From contig PAJV01000058.1 in the NCBI GenBank assembly GCA_002706765.1, positions 62,001 to 126,000 on the forward strand: a stretch of 64,000 bases of DNA, written 5' to 3'. The position numbers and the translations under genes were made by a program. This DNA is from Gimesia sp. GTDB lineage: Bacteria; Planctomycetota; Planctomycetia; Planctomycetales; Planctomycetaceae. The notes beneath the pieces are model-generated. The model had not been told where the DNA came from, ran no database searches, and saw only the letters and a list, made by a program, of their open reading frames with translations. Each line of letters begins with the position of its first letter. Position 1 is the stretch's first letter. Positions 17,288 through 27,006 of the stretch are shown here, in pieces.

Positions 17288-17382
17288 TCTAGAGCGCATC
17301 ACATTTAACGATAGCGTCTGTCAATCTAATATACTCGATCCAAATGGACCTGGAGACGCTACATTAAAACTGGACACAGTCT
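17288..17382 (+). repeat. 95-bp dispersed intergenic repeat, copy 1
   Basis: Runs from TCTAGAGCGCATCACATTTA to CTGGACACAGTCT and matches 59450-59544 over its whole 95 bases with few differences. TAGCGTCT (17312-17319) and AGACGCTA (17354-17361) can pair. It lies upstream of two divergent genes, within 50 bases of the enolase-family start. It carries no reading frame. Confidence 0.8.
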
Positions 17383-17720
17383 AGCGACATCGACTGGCAC
17401 CAGCAGGTATGCATCTGGAAGCGATCAGAGACAAGAGTGGAAGCAGGCATTCTAACAAAAGCGCTCCCCTGTAATCCAGCGCTACCTGTAATTCAGCCCT
17501 GGAAGATATTGGGAGGTCCACTGCCGACCCGTAACACAGCGAAATTGCTTGCTACTTGTGATCGCGGTGTCTAAACTGAATTGAGAAAATACTGATGTTG
17601 CGCCCTGCACCATCACCAGCCTGTTTTCCCCAGACATTAAAATCAAATACAGTAACCGCCCCCCTGCGTTCATTGTCGGTTGGCTTGCCAGAACATTCAT
17701 CATGAAATGAAACCTGTACC

Positions 17721-19082
17721 ATGCACCAGATATTCCGAAATCTTTGTCTTGTCCTGCTGCTGACTCCCTGCCTGTCTTCTGTCACTAATGTTGCAGAAGG
17801 CCAGTCTGCCGTGAAATCGAACCTGCGGGCGGGGGTTGCCAAAGTTGATATTACGCCGGCTGAAGTCAAGCAGTTGGAAGTCGTCGGCCACCGTCGCAAG
17901 GTCACCGGCGTACGAGATCCCCTGCGAGCGGGTGTGCTCGTTCTGGATGATGGTCAGACCAAAGTTGCCATTGTGACACTGGACCTGATTGGCGCGTATT
18001 CGGAAATCGTCACACCGGCTCGAGCACAGATCGAAAAAGAAACAGGTATCCCGGCCGCCAACATTATGGTAGCAGCCTCGCATAATCACTCCGGACCGGG
18101 CTTTGATGCTGATTCCCGTTGGGGGAAAGAACTGATCAATAAACTCGGCGCAGCAGCGAAACAGGCCGCCTCGAAAATGACGCCCGTCACCGTCGGCTAT
18201 GGAGAAGACAAAATCGGGTTCAGCGTCAATCGACGGAAAGTCATCAATGGACGAGCCGTGGTGCGGCTGAATGAAGACGGACCCAATGATCCCCGCGTGA
18301 AAGTGCTGCGTTTCGACGACGGGAAATCACTGACGCCCGTAGCCGTCCTGATGCACGCGGTCTGTCACCCCTGTTTTTTCACCTGGGGCGACAAAGGCTC
18401 GCTGCCCTACCCTGACGGTTTTCCGAAGATGAGCGCGGACTTTCCAGGCGAAGCCCAGACGTTTGTGGAAATGTGTTATGGAAATCAGACCAGTTCACTG
18501 TTCCTGCAGGGTTGTGCGGGGGACATTCGTCCGAATCTGCCGGGTTATCCTTACCGCTGTGCTGATGAAGCCGACATCCAGTGGGCCGGACGGGATCTGG
18601 GCAGCGCCGTTGTGCGGACCCTCGCCCACAGCATGACGCGGGAACAACTTGCCACCCGGGCCGAATACTATCCGATCCGCGTCGCGAACTCAGTCATCTC
18701 GCTGCCCGGTAAAGCAGGTCGGATTGAAGCTGAACTGCAGGCCATGAAGATCGGTCCCTACCTGCTGCTGACGATGCCTGGCGAGCCCATGGTGGAATAC
18801 GGGCTGAAACTGGAAAACGATATCGCCGATCGCGCCATTCCCATCATCGTGGGTTACGCTAACGGACACGTCGGTTACATTGCCACGACGGATTCCTACA
18901 GTGTCGGCGGATACGAGCCCAACACCTCCAAACTGCTGCCGGAAGCAGAACCCATCATTCTCACCGAATTGAGTCTGCTGGCAGACCGTGTTATCGGCGA
19001 TGTCTTCGAATCGTTCTCCAAGCATCCCAAAGACATCAAAAAACGAGAACAGATCGAAAAAGCCCGGGCAGAAAATCAGTAA
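17721..19082 (+). CDS. Neutral/alkaline ceramidase N-terminal domain protein, secreted
   Basis: 453 residues with a signal peptide (LVLLLTPCLSSVTNVAEG). The mature region begins LRAGVAKVDITPAEV and shows AASHNHSGPGFDA, equivalent to the zinc-binding T-H-T-H-S-G-P-G of neutral ceramidases, and MHAVCHPCFF. Canonical ceramidases are about 650-750 residues and have a C-terminal beta-sandwich that is missing here. Planctomycetes have many of these short forms and their substrates are unknown, so ceramide hydrolysis should not be assumed. The ATG at 17721 has only a weak ribosome-binding site. The gene appears to stand alone. Confidence 0.85.
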   Translation: MHQIFRNLCLVLLLTPCLSSVTNVAEGQSAVKSNLRAGVAKVDITPAEVKQLEVVGHRRKVTGVRDPLRAGVLVLDDGQTKVAIVTLDLIGAYSEIVTPARAQIEKETGIPAANIMVAASHNHSGPGFDADSRWGKELINKLGAAAKQAASKMTPVTVGYGEDKIGFSVNRRKVINGRAVVRLNEDGPNDPRVKVLRFDDGKSLTPVAVLMHAVCHPCFFTWGDKGSLPYPDGFPKMSADFPGEAQTFVEMCYGNQTSSLFLQGCAGDIRPNLPGYPYRCADEADIQWAGRDLGSAVVRTLAHSMTREQLATRAEYYPIRVANSVISLPGKAGRIEAELQAMKIGPYLLLTMPGEPMVEYGLKLENDIADRAIPIIVGYANGHVGYIATTDSYSVGGYEPNTSKLLPEAEPIILTELSLLADRVIGDVFESFSKHPKDIKKREQIEKARAENQ

Positions 19083-19538
19083 GGCTTGTCTGTCCCGGAC
19101 TAACAATCGTCTCCTGCGATCTCAGCCCGACAATTTGTCCGCGTGGGTTGCTTTTGATCAATGTTGTCATTCTCAAAAAGTACCGCATGACTCTTCATTT
19201 CCTCATTATCATGATTATGATACCTGAGGTCGCATGTTGGATGATTGATTCAGGTCTTTATCTCTGTTATTGCGATGCTGATTTGGTATGATTGTTTCTC
19301 TAATCCAATTGACTATAGGATACTTTTTGAAATAATCAGACTTGAATCAATAAATGTGAGACGTTCCGGGCTGCGGACTTGATGGCACTAAGTCCTGAAC
19401 AGGTAAAAAAACACGAGTGCAGCAGACTGGCTGCTCGCTTCAACAGGCGAACCACCAGCCGAGGCTGACCCCCTCAGTGAATCTTTAGTGCTTCCCTGCC
19501 ATACATGTCACTAGAAATTACAGGGCCGAAGGATTTTG
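19083..19538. other. Leader region of the giant chemosensory kinase gene
   Basis: 456 bases. A TTGACT at 19309 has no good -10 partner at the right spacing. Around 19416-19440 a small GCAGC/GCTGC stem could form in the leader. No gene is visible. Confidence 0.4.
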
Positions 19539-22500
19539 ATGAACCAGAACCGTCAACAGAACAACAATCATCCGATTATTGTTGGTGTGGGCGCGTCCGC
19601 CGGAGGCCTGGATGCATTCGGAATGCTGCTGGAGTCACTTGGTGATACACCAGATCTGGCTTTGGTCTACATCCAGCATCGCGAGCCAAACAGCAGACTG
19701 GTGCTGCCGGATCTCCTCAAGAAATATACTTCACTGGAAGTATCCGAACTGAAAGCCCGTACGAAACTGGAAGCAGGCCGACTCTATCTTTGTCCCCCGC
19801 AGGGACTGCTGGAAATCACAAATGGTTTTGTAAGCCTGGCAGCTGAGAAGACAGACACACATACCTCTCACACCATCGACCACTTTTTTCATTCGCTTGC
19901 CGACGATCAGGGGGAGCGTGCCGTAGGAATCATTCTCTCAGGAGCGGGCAGTGATGGCACCCTGGGACTAAAAGCCATCAGCGACAGTGGTGGTCTGACG
20001 TTTGCACAAGATCCCAGTTCGGCCAGGTACGACAGTATGCCGCGAAGTGCTGCCACAACGGGAGTGGCGGATCATACGCTTCCCCCTGCTGCCATCGCAC
20101 GGGAACTGCTGCAATATGGACAGCATCTGCAAAAAGTGAACACCTCGGAAACTCAATCACGCATTCAGGATCAGATTGCGGATGCCATTCCCGATATCAC
20201 GGCGACCCTGCTGAAAAAGACCAGTCATAATTTCCAGCACTACAAAATCAGTACGCTGACGCGGCGAATTCAGCGGCGAATGCAAATCTTGAAATGCAGT
20301 CAGGCCAATGATTATGTCGCTTACCTGCAGGAGAATGAAGAGGAAGCACAGACCTTATTTCGTGAACTGCTGATTGGAGTGACCGAGTTTTTTCGCGATC
20401 CCCAGGCATTTGAACGACTGGCCCGTGAAGTACTGCCCCGACTGTTTGAAAATCGCGACACCGACGATTGTGTGCGGATCTGGGTCGCAGGCTGCGCCAA
20501 TGGCTCAGAAGCTTACACGCTGGCGATCTTGTGCCGCGAAGTCATGGACCAGTTAAAATCACCGCCGCAACTGCAGATCTTTGCCACAGACATTGATGAG
20601 CGCGCACTCCAGTTGGGACGCGCGGGCATCTATCCGGTGGGCATCGAAGAGCAGATTTCCCCCGAGCGTCTGAAACGGTTTTTTATCAGGCGGGGAAAAC
20701 GCTATGAAGTCACCAGCGAAATCCGTGAACTGGTTCTGTTTTCGGTACATAATCTGATCAGTGATCCCCCCTTTTCGCGTCTGGACCTGATTTCGTGCCG
20801 TAACCTCCTCATTTACCTGGGACCGCATCTGCAGAAAAAACTCATCCCCCTGTTTCACTATTCCCTGCGGCCTTCCGGATATCTGTTTTTAGGTCCCAGT
20901 GAAAACATCACCTCTCACGGCGAATTATTTCGCACTGTCGACAGCAAATCCCGTATTTCACAACGAAAAGCGACCGCCGTAGGCTCGGGCATGTCTCTGC
21001 CTGAAATTCAGAACCGGTTACAGTTAAAATCCAGCGAGCAACGGGAGCCCGATGCCAAAGTTGATCTGCGGAATCTCAGGCAGCGGATTCTTCTGGATGA
21101 ATTTGCGCCAAAATCCTGTGTGATCGATGAATCAGGACAAATCCTCAACGCCGATGCCGACATGGAGAAATACCTGACACTGGGCGAAGGAGATTTTCAG
21201 AACAACATCGTGAAAATGGCAGCCCGGGGATTACGTGTTGGCTTGCGTTCCGCCCTCAATGAATCCATCAAATCCCGCCGCAAGGTACAGCAGGAACATC
21301 TGACGATCCGAAAAGGAGATCTGATTCAGCAGGTGATGATAACCGTTCAGCCTCTGCCAAGTCTGGGTGAAGACGAAGGCCTGTTTATGGTGGTTTTTCA
21401 TGACGTGGGTCTGCCGGTCAAAAGAGAGTCCGGTGAAGCGTCTTCCCCTGGATCTGTCCCGAATGCAGACCTGATCATCGCTCAGCTGGAACACGAATTA
21501 CAGAACACTCGCGATGAGCTGGAAAAGTCGCTGCAGGAAATGGATGTGGCTCATGAGGAGTTGAAGTCGACGAACGAAGAACTGCTGTCGATGAATGAGG
21601 AGCTGCAGTCGACCAATGAAGAGCTGGAAACATCCAAGGAAGAAATTACCGCCGTCAGTAATTCCGTGGCGCGGACGAACAGCGATCTGGAAAACCTGCT
21701 GCGGAGCACGCAGATTGCCACCGTTTTTCTGGATGATGAGTTACTCATCCGCAGCTTTACACCTGCGATCACCGAAATTTATGGGCTCATCCAGACAGAT
21801 ATCGGCAGGCCACTGGAACGGTTTGTGCCCCTCGTCGAAGAAATGCCTCCCCTGCCCCATCCGCGTCAGCTGCAGCAGGGCAAACCTGTAGAACACACAG
21901 TCATCTCTGATTCCGGGAAAATCTTTATCCGCCGGGTACTGCCTTACCAGTCCCACTCGGGGGAGAATGAAGGAATCGTCGTTACGTTCATTGATGTTTC
22001 AGAGCTGCATAACAGCCAGGAGTTATTCCAGATCCTCATCGAAGCCTCGTCCCAGATTGTCTGGATGACTGATGCAACAGGCATGGTCGTCGATGACTCC
22101 CCCAGCTGGCGGAGCTTCACCGGGCAGACCTTCGAGGAATGGAAAGGCAAAGGCTGGCTGAATGTCGTGCACGAAGAGGATCAGCAGGCAACCATCCAGA
22201 TCTGGCAGCAGGCGGTTTCGAATGTCGAGACGTTTTCCGTGGAATATCGACTCTGGCATCGGCAGGGAGAATGGCGTTGGGTCCACGCGCGGGGTGTGCC
22301 CCAGAAGAACCGCGATGGTTCAATCTTACGCTGGGTCGGAATGAATACCGATATCCACGAGCAAAAAGAAGCTCAGCGTGTCATCCTGGAATCCAGCCGT
22401 CAATTGCAACTGGGTGTCGAAATTGCGAATCTGGGATTGGCCCGTGTGGATTATACCGATGACAGGATTACGCTGACCCCCGAAGCGGCTGCCATCTATG

Positions 22501-25500
22501 GTCTGGGGTACGGAGAAATCTCGATCACCCGGGAAGAAATGCTCGACTTGTACCATCCGGAAGATCGAGAGCCTGCAGCGAAGCAGATTCAGGCATGTAT
22601 TGAGGCATGCGGGGATGGCCGCTGCGATCTGGAACATCGGCTGATTTTACCTTCAGGGGAAATCCGCTGGATCAGCACCCGCAAGCAAATCTATTTTGAT
22701 CGCAGTGTCGAGCCGGCAGTTCCCGTCTATGCGACGCAGGTCGCCCAGGATATTACGGTCAGCAAGCGGGAAGAATTGAATCTGTCCTTCCTGTCGGATC
22801 TACAGGCCCAATTAATCCCGCTGTCGAGCGTGGACGATCTGATGGATGTGGCCACCAGGGAAACAGCCGATTATCTCGGATTATTCCGCTGCCTGATTGT
22901 GGAGTTCGATGAAACTGCCGAATTTGCAGATATCCTGTTTGAGCATCATGACAAACCACTGCAGTCAATTGTAGGAAAACATCGCGTTCGCGATTTTCAT
23001 ACAGAAAAGGAAATACAAAAGCTGTTGGACGGCCAGCAATTCTCCCTCTCAGACACGCAACATCCGGAGCAGGAAAATCAGATCGCCGAAATATTCCAGT
23101 CGATCGGAGTAGGCGCTTATTGTAATTCAATCTACATCACTCCCAGGGGAATCAAATTTGCTGTTTCCGCATTGAAGAGTGAAGCATACCAGTGGCGTCC
23201 CGACGAATTAAACCTGTTGCAGGAAATCACCAATCGGCTCTGCGTCCGGATTGAACGGGCTCGGGCTGAAGCGGAACTGGCCGACCGGGAAGCCCATCTG
23301 CGACGTGTGATTAATAACCAGTTGGGACTCGTCGGCGTGATTGACCGGGAGGGCATCTTGCTGGAGGTCGACGAAGATTCCTTGAAGATTGCCGGTTTGA
23401 CACGCCAGGATGTCATCGGTAAACATTTCGCGGAATGTGCCTGGTGGACTTACGATGCAGCCGTCTCGCAGAAGATGCGTGAATCAATGGCAAAAGGTTT
23501 TGCCGGCGAGGTCGTCCGCTACGATGTGCCCCTGTTCGCTGCCGGACTGGGTGGACCGGAACGCAGACTGATGATCGATTTCATGATTGCCCCCGTGTTT
23601 AATCAACAGGGCGAGGTCGAGTACCTGATTCCTTCTGGCGTTGATATCAGTGAACGTGTCGCCGTGGAAAACCTGCATAAAGAAACAGCGGCACGCCTGG
23701 AATCGATGTTCAATTCCGCCGTGGATGGAATGATTACCATTGATGCAGCAGGAAAGATGGATTCCATTAATCCAGCAGCCCGGGAGCTGTTTGGATATAA
23801 CCTGGAGGAACTGCGCGGGCAGAATGTCAGGATGTTGATGCCCGAGCCCTGGCATTCCGCACATGATTCGTATCTCAAGGCATACCTGGCCACAGGAGAT
23901 GCAAAAATCATAGGAAGTAAGCGAGAAGTCCGCGGGCTGCGCAAAGATGGCAGCACGTTTGCCATGGAACTGGCAGTGAGTGAAGCAGCATTGCGCGGCG
24001 AAATCATGTTTGTGGGAACGGTGCGTGATATCTCTGAGCGCAAACAACGGGAACAGAACCTGGCGTTCATTGATCAACTGCAGCAGTTGCTCAGTGGTCC
24101 CTTGAAAGTGGAAGCGATCATGCAGCAGACCTGTGCCAGCATCGCTGATTTCCTGGGCTTATCACGGTGCCTGCTGATCGAACTGGATAAAAAAACGGAG
24201 ATCGCAAAAGTGGTCTACGAATATCATGAATCGAGTTTATCCAGTATCTCAGGCAGACATACCATCGTCAATTTCCTGGAAAAGGAAGAACGGCAGGCGT
24301 TCCTGGCAGGCCAGCCTGTTCAAATCGAAGACACGCAGAATCCACACAGAAGACAAAAAACAGCAAAGAACTTTGCCACGCTGAAAATTGGATCATTGCT
24401 CTCGATCCCGTTTATCAGTGAGAAACGATTGAAATTTGCATTTACCGTCAGTAAACAGGAACCCTCTCACTGGCAGACCGGGGAAATGGAACTGCTGCAG
24501 GAACTCGCGCCACGCATTTTAGTCCGTCTCGAACGGGCGCGTGTGGAAGAAGCATTACGGGAAAGCGAATCCCGCTTCCGGGACCTGGCTGATAACATGT
24601 CGCAGTTCGCATGGATGGCGGACGAAAAAGGCTATATTACCTGGTACAATCAACGCTGGTTTGAGTACACGGGTACCACACTGGAAGAGATGCAGGGCTG
24701 GGGTTGGATGAAAGTGCAGCACCCCGACCATGTGGATCGAGTCGTCAAGCGTGTCCAATATTCCTGGGATACCGGTGAAACCTGGGAAGACACCTTCCCC
24801 CTTCGCTCCCGCCACGGGGAATACCGCTGGTTCCTCTCCCGTGCCGTCCCGATTCGCGATACCGACGGCAACATTCTGAGATGGTTTGGTACCAATACCG
24901 ATATCACCAGCACCCGGGAACAGGAACAGCGCATCCGTGCCAATGAAGCGCGACTGCGTCTGGCAATGCAGGCAGCAGATCTGTCAATCTGGCAATGGGA
25001 TATCGTGAACGATCAGTTTTTCTGGTCGCACGACAGACACGAATTCTCAAACAGAGAACCAGAGGATTCGGCAGGCGGATTGCAACAGTTCCTGGATCTG
25101 ATCCACAGGACTGACCGGCAGAATGTGGAAAGCCACCTGCGCAGCTGTCTCTCAGACGGAAAACCGTTTCGCTCGGAATTTCGCATCAGGCGAGCCAACG
25201 ATGATTATGCCTGGGTGCTTTCCACCGCCCATCTGACGACCGGCCCGGCAGATAATTCCACTCTCATGGTGGGAGTCAATCTCGATATTACCGAGCGGAA
25301 AAAATCGGAACTGGCGATAAAACTGAGTGAAGAACGATTAAGAAATGCAGCGGAATCTGCAGGCTTCGGCATGCTGCATATCGATCTGGTGGAAGAAACC
25401 ACATCCTACTCACCGGAAATGAAGCGCATGCTGGCACTGCCGGAAGACGCTGATAAAGACATCCCCTTTGGAGGAGTTCCGGACTGGATTCATCCCAGAG

Positions 25501-26900
25501 ACCGCGGTGCCTACCAGAGACATCTACGGGAATCGGCCGTCCTTCCGGAAGGTCAGAATCAAAGCCTGGATCATCGCATCATCCGTCCGGATGGAGAGAC
25601 ACGCTGGGTGCGTCTGCATGCCCGGCCTGTTTATACAGGCAAAGGTTCTCGTCGAAAACCGACTCAGTTGATTGGCACACTGCTCGATATCACCAGTCAG
25701 CGACAGTTCGAGCAGTCACTCAAAGAAGCGCGGGAGATGGCCGAGGCAGCCAATGAATCCAAGAGTGCATTCCTGGCGAATATGAGCCATGAAATCCGCA
25801 CACCGATGACCGCCATCATGGGTTATATTGATCTGATCGATGAACTGATCGACCATAAAATTGCCAGCACCTATCTGAATACGGTGCGCCGCAATGGTGA
25901 TTTCCTGCTGGATATCATTAATGACATCCTGGATTTATCAAAGATTGAGGCGGGCAAACTGGATATCAACCGGGAACGCTTTTCTCCGCATCTGCTGCTG
26001 GAAGATGTCTGCTCCATCATGGATGTCAGGGCGGCTGAAAGCCGTCTGGACCTGGACATCTTCTATGAAGGAACCATCCCTGCTGAAATCGAATCAGATC
26101 CGAAACGGCTGAAACAGATACTGATTAACCTCGTCGGAAATGCGATCAAATTTACGATGCAGGGCAGCGTCAAAATCTTCGTTTCCTGCAATAACCGGAT
26201 TTTGCAGTTTGTCATTGTCGATACCGGAATCGGTATCACAAAACGTCAGCAGAAACGATTATTTCATCCTTTTTCGCAGGGAGACCATACTGTCAATCGT
26301 GAGTTTGGCGGTACAGGTCTGGGACTGGCCATCAGCCAGCGTCTGGCCAATATGCTTGGTGGAGAAATCTGCGTAGAAAGTGCGAAAGGCAAAGGCAGCA
26401 GATTCACGGTGACCATCGCCACGGGTGACATTTCAAAAGTCCAGATGATTCAACCCCAGGCAACTGCCGAATCCAATGAACCACCGCCCGAGGAAGAAGC
26501 AATCACTCTCGACTGTCATGTGCTGGTAGTCGATGACCGGCGTGAAATTCGATTTCTCAGTAAACGCTTTCTCACACTCGCGGGTGCCAGCGTTACCGAG
26601 GCCGTAGATGGAGAACAGGCACTGACAATCGTTACCGAAACCATGCAGCAAGGCGAACAGTTCGATCTGATCCTGCTTGATATGCAGATGCCAAAACTGG
26701 ACGGATATGAAACCGCCAGGCAACTTCGCAACCAGGGTTTTACCGGTCCGATCATTGCACTGACCGCCGATGCCATGCAGGGAGATATGAGCCGCTGCAT
26801 TGAATGTGGCTGCAACGACTATTTAAGTAAACCCATCGACAAAAACCTGCTGCTCCAGACGATTCAGCGCTACGTCGGTTCTGATGCGGGTCTCGCATAG
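19539..26900 (+). CDS. Giant CheB-CheR-PAS/GAF hybrid histidine kinase with receiver
   Basis: 2453 residues in one frame. Order by eye: CheB methylesterase (~11-200; GASAGG, IQH and GAGSDG catalytic triad), CheR methyltransferase (~208-480), a heptad coiled coil (~641-715; STNEELLSMNEELQSTNEEL), PAS domains (~8 in total), two GAF domains (~1080-1238 and ~1506-1665), HisKA with phospho-acceptor His2084 in MSHEIRTPM, HATPase (~2184-2295; GGTGLGLAISQRLA) and a C-terminal receiver with Asp2381. Both kinase and receiver look functional. It probably integrates redox, light or ligand signals and could methylate or demethylate an unseen chemoreceptor. The ATG follows AAGGA by 7 bases. A shorter paralogue lies at 37832-43159. 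Confidence 0.93.
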   Translation: MNQNRQQNNNHPIIVGVGASAGGLDAFGMLLESLGDTPDLALVYIQHREPNSRLVLPDLLKKYTSLEVSELKARTKLEAGRLYLCPPQGLLEITNGFVSLAAEKTDTHTSHTIDHFFHSLADDQGERAVGIILSGAGSDGTLGLKAISDSGGLTFAQDPSSARYDSMPRSAATTGVADHTLPPAAIARELLQYGQHLQKVNTSETQSRIQDQIADAIPDITATLLKKTSHNFQHYKISTLTRRIQRRMQILKCSQANDYVAYLQENEEEAQTLFRELLIGVTEFFRDPQAFERLAREVLPRLFENRDTDDCVRIWVAGCANGSEAYTLAILCREVMDQLKSPPQLQIFATDIDERALQLGRAGIYPVGIEEQISPERLKRFFIRRGKRYEVTSEIRELVLFSVHNLISDPPFSRLDLISCRNLLIYLGPHLQKKLIPLFHYSLRPSGYLFLGPSENITSHGELFRTVDSKSRISQRKATAVGSGMSLPEIQNRLQLKSSEQREPDAKVDLRNLRQRILLDEFAPKSCVIDESGQILNADADMEKYLTLGEGDFQNNIVKMAARGLRVGLRSALNESIKSRRKVQQEHLTIRKGDLIQQVMITVQPLPSLGEDEGLFMVVFHDVGLPVKRESGEASSPGSVPNADLIIAQLEHELQNTRDELEKSLQEMDVAHEELKSTNEELLSMNEELQSTNEELETSKEEITAVSNSVARTNSDLENLLRSTQIATVFLDDELLIRSFTPAITEIYGLIQTDIGRPLERFVPLVEEMPPLPHPRQLQQGKPVEHTVISDSGKIFIRRVLPYQSHSGENEGIVVTFIDVSELHNSQELFQILIEASSQIVWMTDATGMVVDDSPSWRSFTGQTFEEWKGKGWLNVVHEEDQQATIQIWQQAVSNVETFSVEYRLWHRQGEWRWVHARGVPQKNRDGSILRWVGMNTDIHEQKEAQRVILESSRQLQLGVEIANLGLARVDYTDDRITLTPEAAAIYGLGYGEISITREEMLDLYHPEDREPAAKQIQACIEACGDGRCDLEHRLILPSGEIRWISTRKQIYFDRSVEPAVPVYATQVAQDITVSKREELNLSFLSDLQAQLIPLSSVDDLMDVATRETADYLGLFRCLIVEFDETAEFADILFEHHDKPLQSIVGKHRVRDFHTEKEIQKLLDGQQFSLSDTQHPEQENQIAEIFQSIGVGAYCNSIYITPRGIKFAVSALKSEAYQWRPDELNLLQEITNRLCVRIERARAEAELADREAHLRRVINNQLGLVGVIDREGILLEVDEDSLKIAGLTRQDVIGKHFAECAWWTYDAAVSQKMRESMAKGFAGEVVRYDVPLFAAGLGGPERRLMIDFMIAPVFNQQGEVEYLIPSGVDISERVAVENLHKETAARLESMFNSAVDGMITIDAAGKMDSINPAARELFGYNLEELRGQNVRMLMPEPWHSAHDSYLKAYLATGDAKIIGSKREVRGLRKDGSTFAMELAVSEAALRGEIMFVGTVRDISERKQREQNLAFIDQLQQLLSGPLKVEAIMQQTCASIADFLGLSRCLLIELDKKTEIAKVVYEYHESSLSSISGRHTIVNFLEKEERQAFLAGQPVQIEDTQNPHRRQKTAKNFATLKIGSLLSIPFISEKRLKFAFTVSKQEPSHWQTGEMELLQELAPRILVRLERARVEEALRESESRFRDLADNMSQFAWMADEKGYITWYNQRWFEYTGTTLEEMQGWGWMKVQHPDHVDRVVKRVQYSWDTGETWEDTFPLRSRHGEYRWFLSRAVPIRDTDGNILRWFGTNTDITSTREQEQRIRANEARLRLAMQAADLSIWQWDIVNDQFFWSHDRHEFSNREPEDSAGGLQQFLDLIHRTDRQNVESHLRSCLSDGKPFRSEFRIRRANDDYAWVLSTAHLTTGPADNSTLMVGVNLDITERKKSELAIKLSEERLRNAAESAGFGMLHIDLVEETTSYSPEMKRMLALPEDADKDIPFGGVPDWIHPRDRGAYQRHLRESAVLPEGQNQSLDHRIIRPDGETRWVRLHARPVYTGKGSRRKPTQLIGTLLDITSQRQFEQSLKEAREMAEAANESKSAFLANMSHEIRTPMTAIMGYIDLIDELIDHKIASTYLNTVRRNGDFLLDIINDILDLSKIEAGKLDINRERFSPHLLLEDVCSIMDVRAAESRLDLDIFYEGTIPAEIESDPKRLKQILINLVGNAIKFTMQGSVKIFVSCNNRILQFVIVDTGIGITKRQQKRLFHPFSQGDHTVNREFGGTGLGLAISQRLANMLGGEICVESAKGKGSRFTVTIATGDISKVQMIQPQATAESNEPPPEEEAITLDCHVLVVDDRREIRFLSKRFLTLAGASVTEAVDGEQALTIVTETMQQGEQFDLILLDMQMPKLDGYETARQLRNQGFTGPIIALTADAMQGDMSRCIECGCNDYLSKPIDKNLLLQTIQRYVGSDAGLA

Positions 26901-26946
26901 TTACTCGCGATTCCCGCTTTCATATCACGATGACGCTGTTCGATCG

Positions 26947-26991
26947 GCCTGTCATCACTGGGTCTGTCATCACTGGGCCTGCCGTCACTGG
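26947..26991 (+). repeat. 15-bp tandem repeat, three units
   Basis: GCCTGTCATCACTGG, GTCTGTCATCACTGG and GCCTGCCGTCACTGG follow each other exactly, between the converging ends of the giant kinase and the DUF1501 gene. It is probably a slippage product with no coding role. Confidence 0.7.
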
Positions 26992-27006
26992 CTGAAAGGA
27001 ATTCGA

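Noticed and set aside
17482-17703. 73-residue minus-strand frame upstream of the ceramidase-like gene
   Set aside because: No signal, motif or ribosome-binding site; chance frame.
19309-19337. TTGACT as a sigma-70 promoter for the giant kinase
   Set aside because: No acceptable -10 hexamer at 16-18 bases.
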